Below, piece after piece: positions 58,744 through 64,000 of a DNA stretch of 64,000 nt. Under the pieces are notes generated by a model. The model worked only from the letters and a program-made list of their open reading frames with translations. It ran no database searches and was not told where the DNA came from. Both the position numbers and the translations under genes were made by a program. Origin of the DNA: Paramacrobiotus metropolitanus (taxonomy: Eukaryota > Tardigrada > Eutardigrada > Parachela > Macrobiotidae); the NCBI RefSeq assembly GCF_019649055.1, contig NW_026570510.1, forward strand, positions 1 through 64,000, in the 5' to 3' direction. Numbering within the stretch: the first letter of the stretch is position 1; the number at the start of each line of letters is the position of its first letter.

Positions 58744-60078
58744 TTAAGCCGTAAAATCCGCAATGAGCTGGCGATGTGAGTTGACTTCAATTATATTATC
58801 CCACACCATCATCGTAATGGCCATAATTGGTTCAGTTAATTGGGCGGCGAACTGCAGGCGGATTGATAGATTTCCTTGGCGTACGGTGCTCATCGGTCCC
58901 CGGCCTGTCCGTGAAGGTGTCAGATCGAATCCCCAAATAGCAAATCCTTCCGCAAATGCTTTACGGTCGAAAGGCAGCGCCCCGTCCGGTGCGTGCAAGC
59001 GGCCAAGCGTCTCCAAAAGACCGTCATATGATTGCAAATAATCACCCGTGGCGAAATTTGGTCGGTAGGCTTGTGCGGGATACGACTGTCCGTCGACTTC
59101 GACACTTATATAGTTGAGATTGAAATGTTCAAAGTTAAACGGATTACCTCGGCGCAGCCCGTGAAAACTCGAGCTTTTTACAAATCCCACAAAAACACAT
59201 TTGGGTACTGCTCCAATATGTAAATTAGCCAGCACTGTGCTCTGAATCATACCAATATCATTAACACGCATACACACTCGCTCAATAGGGTATTTCACAG
59301 TCTTTGTCGATAATTGGGCAGTAAGCGCAGACAAATATGCCGGATTAGGCACAAAGCGTTTGACGTACAGCCGCGGATTGCGAATGTATGCTTTAAAAGT
59401 ATCCACTGGAAGATTGGCGTATGAACGCAGGTAGAATTCCGGCTTATTCAAAATGAGGCGCACATGTAGCGGTACACCGGTGATCAAATTTTTTCCCTGC
59501 TGGAAAATGTCCGTACATAATTTGGCGCTGAATGGGACGTACTCGTTGGTCACAAACATGGCTTTCCGCGTTACTTCTCCAGCGTTATTGGCATGATCTT
59601 CTAGGTACCCGGGAGTGTCTATATAAAATCCAGCACTTGTTGCCTGGCTTTTGAGGGCAGCCGGTGTGTACCCCAACAAATTTTCCAAATACGCTCGGTA
59701 GGCATATAATGGGGTGGAATTAGTTATCAGGCGGTTGGCCATTGTTACCTCTACCGAGCTGAATATAGAATGCGCTATTAGGTTCACTGGTGCAACCAGA
59801 TCCGTGTTTTCAATATGCGTAGCCGCACCAAGTCCTGCAATTTGCTTTTTGATTGCAATATCCATTTCTAGCGTAATTTCCGTTAGCACTAGCAGCGCCG
59901 ACGTTGAAGGGGGAATGTGAAAAGAAATTTCTCCAGAACTAATTTCTTCTGTTTGCCCTGATGTTGGTAGAATGCGTTCTTCTTCTGTCCGCACAAAATC
60001 CGCTAGAGTGGCCGGAACGGAGAATAAATCCGACTCGACCTGCATAGCTGGCACGCTTCCTTCCAAAATAAAAGCCAT
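58744..60078 (-). CDS. Polinton double-jelly-roll major capsid protein
   Basis: 444 codons, intact. The ATG at 60,078 (MAFILEGSV) is chosen over upstream TTG because the preceding gene stops two bases before it. The sequence carries the recognisable Polinton capsid blocks: APVNLIAHSIFSSVEVTM, YAYRAYLENLLGYTP, MFVTNEYVPFSAKLCTDIF, ITGVPLHVRLILNKPEFYL, VKYPIERVCMRV, RRGNPFNFEHFNLNYISV and a late FAIWGFDLTPS. The length fits single-vertex double-jelly-roll capsid proteins of Polintons and adintoviruses. The presence of an unbroken capsid gene beside a protease and packaging ATPase supports the view that the element can, or recently could, form particles. That last point is inference. Confidence 0.92.
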   Translation of the reverse strand: MAFILEGSVPAMQVESDLFSVPATLADFVRTEEERILPTSGQTEEISSGEISFHIPPSTSALLVLTEITLEMDIAIKKQIAGLGAATHIENTDLVAPVNLIAHSIFSSVEVTMANRLITNSTPLYAYRAYLENLLGYTPAALKSQATSAGFYIDTPGYLEDHANNAGEVTRKAMFVTNEYVPFSAKLCTDIFQQGKNLITGVPLHVRLILNKPEFYLRSYANLPVDTFKAYIRNPRLYVKRFVPNPAYLSALTAQLSTKTVKYPIERVCMRVNDIGMIQSTVLANLHIGAVPKCVFVGFVKSSSFHGLRRGNPFNFEHFNLNYISVEVDGQSYPAQAYRPNFATGDYLQSYDGLLETLGRLHAPDGALPFDRKAFAEGFAIWGFDLTPSRTGRGPMSTVRQGNLSIRLQFAAQLTEPIMAITMMVWDNIIEVNSHRQLIADFTA

Positions 60079-60079
60079 T

Positions 60080-60547
60080 TTAAAATGCGTCCTCAAATTC
60101 TCTTGGGGGAATCCGTTTAAGCCGTTTAAGTCGGAAGGAAGGTTTCTTTATCTTTTTTGTCCTCTTGTGCTGCTGCTTGAGCCGTTTGATGCCTCCTTGC
60201 TGTTGAGGTTGCGCAGTTAACGCTTCCGAAATTTTCTCTCCTACCTTCTTGGATGTTTCACTAAGAACTGTTGTCGCTGCGTCGCGTAAGTGGGGCTTTG
60301 CTGCTTCCATTGCTGCTCTGGCATGTGGTGCCGCTGCTTTAATAACCGGGGCAGCAAAATGCGCTAATTTACTAAACATTGCGCGCAGAAAATTAGGTAG
60401 CATAAATCCGCTGCCATTTTGCATTAAACTCCCGCGATAGCGTGTCATGACGGCTCCATAGCCGTGCTGGCTACTAGCGCCCGTGGCGGCCCCCGCAAAT
60501 AAATCCAGATAGAACGATGGTGACGGCTCAAAGAGGATTACGGGCAT
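60080..60547 (-). CDS. Small basic, Ala-rich virion-type protein
   Basis: 155 codons from ATG at 60,547 to TAA three bases before the capsid ATG. The N-terminus (MPVILFEPSPSFYLDLFAG) is hydrophobic with a GYGAVMTRYRG block. The middle is an amphipathic Ala-rich helix (AAPVIKAAAPHARAAMEAA). The C-terminal third is Lys/Arg-rich (KQQHKRTKKIKKPSFRLKR). This layout resembles adenovirus pVI or core proteins in general form, but there is no sequence proof. It is probably packaged with DNA or binds the capsid interior. Confidence 0.7.
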   Translation of the reverse strand: MPVILFEPSPSFYLDLFAGAATGASSQHGYGAVMTRYRGSLMQNGSGFMLPNFLRAMFSKLAHFAAPVIKAAAPHARAAMEAAKPHLRDAATTVLSETSKKVGEKISEALTAQPQQQGGIKRLKQQHKRTKKIKKPSFRLKRLKRIPPREFEDAF

Positions 60548-60550
60548 TTT

Positions 60551-60958
60551 TTAGCGATAGTAATACTGAATGGGGCGGAAATGCAGCTTTACCATTGACT
60601 TTCCAGTCTGAAAAATTGCCGCTTCTCCGAGATCAGTTGCAATGTTGATATCAATAGTGTCCAGTCGATCGTATAAAACAGGTAAATAATGTGGATCCTC
60701 AAACCTTTCCGAAACAATTTCGAAGCGAGGAACACTTGCTTTAATGGGGAAAGCGCGCAAAAGCTGCATAGTTTCATCGCCCACAATATTGTAGTCGCAC
60801 TTGTTGCAGTAGACAAAAATTGATTGGTTCCCAATGTGCATATTCACGGGCTTATCTGCTGTCATTGTTATAGACGTCTCCAACAACTGCAACTCTGCCA
60901 AGGCTTTCAGCTGGTCGGACAGTGTTGTAGCTGCGGAAGCAAAATTCGTTTTTTCCAT
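60551..60958 (-). CDS. Polinton minor capsid (penton-type) protein, C-terminal part
   Basis: Starts ATG at 60,958 (MEKTNFASAATTL) and ends at 60,551, three bases before the next gene. The block IFVYCNKCDYNIVGDE, then LLRAFPI and a closing GKSMVKLHFRP are the C-terminal hallmark of the Polinton minor capsid protein. The matching N-terminal half is the next entry, in a different frame: its stop TGA and this ATG share one base (TGATG). In other elements both halves are, as I recall, one polypeptide. Either this is a true split with coupled translation, or a one-base change in the T5 run at 60,960-60,964 broke the frame. Confidence 0.8.
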   Translation of the reverse strand: MEKTNFASAATTLSDQLKALAELQLLETSITMTADKPVNMHIGNQSIFVYCNKCDYNIVGDETMQLLRAFPIKASVPRFEIVSERFEDPHYLPVLYDRLDTIDINIATDLGEAAIFQTGKSMVKLHFRPIQYYYR

Positions 60959-61479
60959 CAAAAATTTTCATATTGTTCAGACTGTGCAGCAGAAAATCGT
61001 CGTTCTTTAAATCCAAGCATACGGGATAGATGCAAAGATGAGGGAGGAAAATCCAGAAAAACACGTACGCTGGGAAATTTCACTTTGAGCTTGGGCTCGG
61101 TTGCTACTAATTCTAATTGAAAAGCCTGTTCTTCCGCTGTAGAATCGCGAAATGGCTTTAACCGTGGTACGTTATTGTTGATAAAATTAATGATGTCACT
61201 TTTCTCATAGATCCCTGCAGGTACCGTAATTGTGTCCCGGTCCATAGCGAAAACACCGTTGCTATCCATAGAAGTAATTTGGTCAACGTGCAACGTTTGG
61301 GAACTGGGTAAATTGTACATTGAATTAGGATACTGTATTTCCACCAATGCCATTTCCCATTGTCCCGGTAGGGATATCACGCTCTTTAACTTTGTGGTCC
61401 ATTCAGCTGCATTATTCTTTGGGAACTGTTGCATACAGGCATCAGATGGAAGCGTGACATAAAAGCTATTATGAGCCAT
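60958..61479 (-). CDS. Polinton minor capsid (penton-type) protein, N-terminal part
   Basis: The ATG at 61,479 lies inside the end of the integrase frame (11-base overlap). It encodes NSFYVTLPSDACMQQFPKN, then LPGQWEMALVEIQYPNSMY, the N-terminal signature of the Polinton minor capsid protein. The frame stops at 60,958 after FSAAQSEQYENF, at the start of the C-terminal part. See the preceding entry for the split. The protein is expected to occupy particle vertices. Confidence 0.8.
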   Translation of the reverse strand: MAHNSFYVTLPSDACMQQFPKNNAAEWTTKLKSVISLPGQWEMALVEIQYPNSMYNLPSSQTLHVDQITSMDSNGVFAMDRDTITVPAGIYEKSDIINFINNNVPRLKPFRDSTAEEQAFQLELVATEPKLKVKFPSVRVFLDFPPSSLHLSRMLGFKERRFSAAQSEQYENF

Positions 61480-62439
61480 TTCTGACACGACTGAGTTCGG
61501 CTTCGTAATATTTCCCGCGAATTAAATCCCCGTCTTCATCCAGTAAAACGTAGAGGGGCTCGGGCTGTTGTGGTAATACTTGTTGTATCTTGTAAATTTC
61601 CTCCTTAAATGTTGACTCATATCCTTTTTCAAAAAGTGTTTTGTCGATGGCTACTCGTACTGTGTCACCTACGCTGTACTTTGGCTTTTTCTGCTTTCCC
61701 AATAATAATTCTGCATATAGTCGATTGAATATTTGCAGAGAATTGGACTGGCTAACCTCATTAGGCGTGACTTTATGCGAAGAATGAATTGCGTTGTTGT
61801 AACTGTTTACCAAATCTCCCAGAACGTCCCAGTACACTTTAGACTGTCGGTGTCGAAATAATTTCCATATTCGTTTCTTGAGATTGCGTATGCCATTTTC
61901 AGCTAAGGATGCTTTGATTGCTTTATTTTCAGAAGAGAACAAAAAACCTTTTGGGCTGTCAAAAAACTCTTAACATCCTTATTGTAAAATTCAAGACCTT
62001 TGTCCGTTTGCAATTTAATGGGAGCTCCGAGTTCTGCAAACACCTTTTCCAACCCAAGTTTTACTTCTAGACCGCTTTTATTCTTTAGTAGTTGACAGCT
62101 CACTTTCTTGCTGAAGACGTCGATCACAAACAATATCCAACGGTATCCTTTGTTCTGCTTCGCATATTTTGACATGTCTGCCAGATCGGCTTGATATTGC
62201 TCCGCTAGGTTTGAGACAACTACGGGGTTTCTTTTGAACCTTTTGCGTCGAGATTTGTGGACTGTATATGGATCCAGATGCTCCAGCTGTTCCCGCGTTT
62301 GTTGATAGTTTGGTGCTTGTGGAAAGTGGCTGCGAAACTTTTGAATCCCTGTTAAGCTGCCCGGGTGCTGAGGGTTCAGATACGCTTGTCGTAGCAGTAG
62401 ATTGGCCATCGTATTCGTCGTCGCTACTGCTTGATCCAT
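61469..62439 (-). CDS. Polinton retroviral-type integrase, one frame break
   Basis: Inserts the element into DNA. ATG at 62,439 is used. An N-terminal zinc-binding type region (MANLLLRQAYLNPQHPGS) leads to the rve core: first catalytic Asp in YQADLADM, then ILFVIDVFSKK, second Asp in IKLQTDKGLEF, and Glu in the KASLAENG block. It ends in a chromo or SH3-like tail (KYSVGDTVRVAIDK, FEKGY). The frame changes by one base in an A6/T6 run at 61,941-61,946, between the second Asp and the Glu. All three catalytic acids are present but in two frames. The C-terminus overlaps the minor capsid start. Confidence 0.9.
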
Positions 62440-62511
62440 CGCAACAGCTAGATGTGCAGTTCCATGTCATACCTTCACCCAAAGACAAAGAAAAGGGAAC
62501 GCATCCACCAC

Positions 62512-63009
62512 TCATTTGTTATTAATAGTCATCCAGTTGAACTGGGATTTGGTTCTTGAACCGATGGGACCTTCGATTTGTAAAGTGTTTTCATCAAATA
62601 CTTCTCGCTTTGCACGCTTGCGTTTTGCCGGGGGTGCAGGTGGAATAGGAGGGAAAGCATCTAACATACGATCAGGCATATTAGGGGGTACCCACGGCTT
62701 CTTTAATAGTTGTGCTGGAATGGGGGGCACAGATGCTGGAGGCGGAATAACCATTTGGTCAGGGCCAAACGCCGACTCTTTCAGCGCCAAAAAGCGAGCC
62801 AAGTTTCTTGATAACAGTTCCGCTTTCTCCCATTCGCTTAGCGTATTCCGTGAAATTATATCTCTCATCAAATCGTCCAGTTTTACAATATCCACAACTT
62901 CAGTAGGCTGCTGTTGTAATTGGACATCCGTTACAATACGACCAACCGTGTCACTTGCAAGTCTTTTCATTTCGCTCGCGGGAACAATATAATGCACTTC
63001 CGGTTTCAT
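62512..63009 (-). CDS. Uncharacterised Polinton protein with Pro-rich linker and basic cluster
   Basis: 165 codons from ATG at 63,009 (MKPEVHYIVPASEMKRL), which overlaps the previous stop as ATGA, to TAA at 62,512. It has a helical N-terminal half (LSEWEKAELLSRNLARFLAL), then a Pro-rich linker (PPPASVPPIPAQ, PPIPPAPPA) and a Lys/Arg nuclear-type signal (KRKRAKRE). Similar proteins sit between ATPase and integrase in other Polintons, from memory. Function unknown; a virion or DNA-packaging role is possible from position. Confidence 0.65.
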   Translation of the reverse strand: MKPEVHYIVPASEMKRLASDTVGRIVTDVQLQQQPTEVVDIVKLDDLMRDIISRNTLSEWEKAELLSRNLARFLALKESAFGPDQMVIPPPASVPPIPAQLLKKPWVPPNMPDRMLDAFPPIPPAPPAKRKRAKREVFDENTLQIEGPIGSRTKSQFNWMTINNK

Positions 63010-63334
63010 TTCAGTAAGGCAGTTCCCAAAACAGCTGCCAATACAGGTAGAACCGCAGGTAAGAATCCTCCGCGCTGTAATAAAATTTCCTCTTGCTTCG
63101 TAAAGGATATTTTTTGAGGGCAATCAGCTTTAATGGTCGACGCCAACGCTGACACACCTTTAGCTGATCGGTGGTAAGAGGCACTGAATTCTTTACCAAA
63201 TTCAAACAAATTTCTTCAAAACAGCGAAGTTGTCGTTTCGAAATATTTTCCAAAAGAAAACGACGCTGCTTAGGTTTCAGCGATCGCAGGGTAAGGAGAA
63301 ACGGTGCAAAGTCTTTTAAAATCTGATCACACAT
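63006..63334 (-). CDS. Small Polinton protein with hydrophobic C-terminus, one frame break
   Basis: Starts ATG at 63,334, overlapping the ATPase stop by eight bases (MCDQILKDFAPFLLTL, then CFEEICLNLVKNSVPLT). The C-terminal part (KQEEILLQRGGFLPAVLPVL, then AAVLGTALLK) is hydrophobic and lies in another frame. The change is one base in the T6/A6 run at 63,110-63,115. The stop at 63,006 overlaps the next ATG as ATGA. About 110 codons. The GGFL plus hydrophobic tail pattern is seen in Polinton and adintovirus small proteins; a membrane or core role is inferred. Confidence 0.7.
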
Positions 63335-64000
63335 TCTTGGGCAAGTTTGTCGTTTGTGGATTGATGTAAATTTTTGTCAACTCTCCCGGTAATACTGCTG
63401 AACGAATCCTTAAATAGGCAGGTGTGTCCGGTTTCATATCCAAAATGAGAGGTTGAAATGGTTCCTGGCCGATTTCCTCGTAAGCTCCGCTGAGATGTTT
63501 TAAACCAGTCTGCCTTTCTAGAATCTTGATTTGGTTCACATCACGATTATTTTTGAACAGAATAAGATATTGTGCATTAAGATGCACGTCTCGCATAGCA
63601 GACCCTTGTTTATATAGGTTATTGAATAATAAAAATACACAAAGCCGTTTATGGTGTACTTTTTGAGTGAAGAGTTTAGATAAATGCTCATTTTTCACCA
63701 AACCACTTGCCACGTCATCCAGTATCAACAAAATATTTTGTTTACCATCAAAATAATTTTCATCCTCCACAATTTGTTGAATATTTTTTGTCAGTTCAAT
63801 CCCAGGGACTTTGCGCTGAAGCATTTCGTAGGCTGGCTGCATTTCTCCGTACACCAAAATAATTCTTCCAAATGGTTGGTCAAATAATTTATCGCGCTCC
63901 ATAATTAATTTTGACACATACGTCGTTTTCCCCGAAGTCGTTGGCCCCACAACAAGGACTGAAGCGGGTAGTCGGAATCTCAAATCAGCTGTCGTGCGCG
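63327..64000 (-). CDS. Polinton DNA-packaging ATPase (FtsK/HerA, A32-like), 5' edge of window
   Basis: The open frame reaches the window edge upstream. The segment FRLPASVLVVGPTTSGKTTY contains Walker A (GPTTSGKT). Walker B is LLILDDVASGL, followed by HHKRLCVFLLFNNLYKQG and YLILFKNNRDVNQIKIL with the sensor and arginine-finger region. About 220 codons are visible, close to full length for this family. The enzyme is predicted to drive DNA into the capsid. It ends at TGA 63,327, eight bases inside the next gene. Confidence 0.92.
   Translation of the reverse strand, partial: RTTADLRFRLPASVLVVGPTTSGKTTYVSKLIMERDKLFDQPFGRIILVYGEMQPAYEMLQRKVPGIELTKNIQQIVEDENYFDGKQNILLILDDVASGLVKNEHLSKLFTQKVHHKRLCVFLLFNNLYKQGSAMRDVHLNAQYLILFKNNRDVNQIKILERQTGLKHLSGAYEEIGQEPFQPLILDMKPDTPAYLRIRSAVLPGELTKIYINPQTTNLPKNV

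Larger units (their letters stand above)
52432..64000 (-). mobile_element. Polinton/Maverick (virus-like self-synthesising transposon), left part
   Basis: The minus strand codes for the diagnostic Polinton set: protein-primed DNA polymerase B, retroviral-type integrase, adenovirus-type cysteine protease, packaging ATPase, double-jelly-roll major capsid protein and a minor capsid protein. Several small Polinton-type proteins accompany them. Genes from the ATPase to the major capsid gene overlap or abut within a few bases, as in DNA viruses. The element runs off the right edge, so only one end could be within the window. No terminal inverted repeat could be confirmed because the partner is absent. 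Seven one-base frame changes are present; the proteins are otherwise well kept. Confidence 0.93.

Noticed and set aside
62078-62515. Ser-rich frame overlapping the integrase start
   Set aside because: Its low-complexity content is produced by the other frame of the integrase gene, which has clear family motifs. The first 70 bases between the two genes remain unexplained.

Overview
The window is nuclear DNA from an invertebrate animal. Genes are split by GT-AG introns, coding exons sit in AT-rich repeat-filled DNA, and the mobile elements (Helitron, animal-type EnSpm/CACTA, Tc1/mariner, Polinton/Maverick) are typical of animal genomes. There is no rRNA, no tRNA, no CRISPR and no prokaryotic operon. 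A small ecdysozoan such as a tardigrade would fit, but nothing here proves it.

Layout. 1-881: a 3'-partial exon of an unrecognised gene family; one clear and one short decayed relative lie at 29.8-30.2 kb and 23.9-24.1 kb. 3.8-10.0 kb: a decayed Helitron (minus strand) with Rep, PIF1-like helicase and a C-terminal Ulp1-like cysteine protease, broken by frameshifts and by a 630-bp inverted-repeat element. 10-14 kb: two interspersed repeat families and a lone terminal exon. 14.4-49.5 kb: three plus-strand paralogs (14871-18545, 25161-27914, 46967-49496), each with a 29-codon signal-peptide exon, a phase-1 intron and one exon coding for two immunoglobulin-like domains. A fourth copy survives only as an upstream block at 35.7-36.1 kb. 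Between them lie a small secreted-protein gene, a mariner relic, several MITEs, an EnSpm transposase gene (36.5-39.6 kb) and a four-exon BEN-like gene (43.0-46.0 kb) with a palindromic hAT-size element in an intron.

52.4-64.0 kb (running off the right edge): a Polinton/Maverick, a virus-like DNA transposon, nearly all on the minus strand. From right to left it has packaging ATPase, two small virion-type proteins, retroviral-type integrase, a minor capsid (penton-type) protein split over two reading frames, a small basic Ala-rich protein, double-jelly-roll major capsid protein, adenovirus-type cysteine protease, an uncharacterised Polinton protein and protein-primed DNA polymerase B. Virion genes overlap or abut by a few bases. 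PolB has six short introns, one of them GC-AG and lying inside the catalytic motif C. Seven one-base frame changes, mostly in homopolymers, interrupt otherwise well-preserved proteins, so the element is either recently inactivated or affected by assembly indels.

The strongest points for follow-up are the split penton and homopolymer-linked frame breaks in the Polinton, the Helitron helicase-protease fusion, the Ig cassette with its separate signal exon, and a group of non-autonomous elements whose ends are arrays of different short motifs in inverted orientation.
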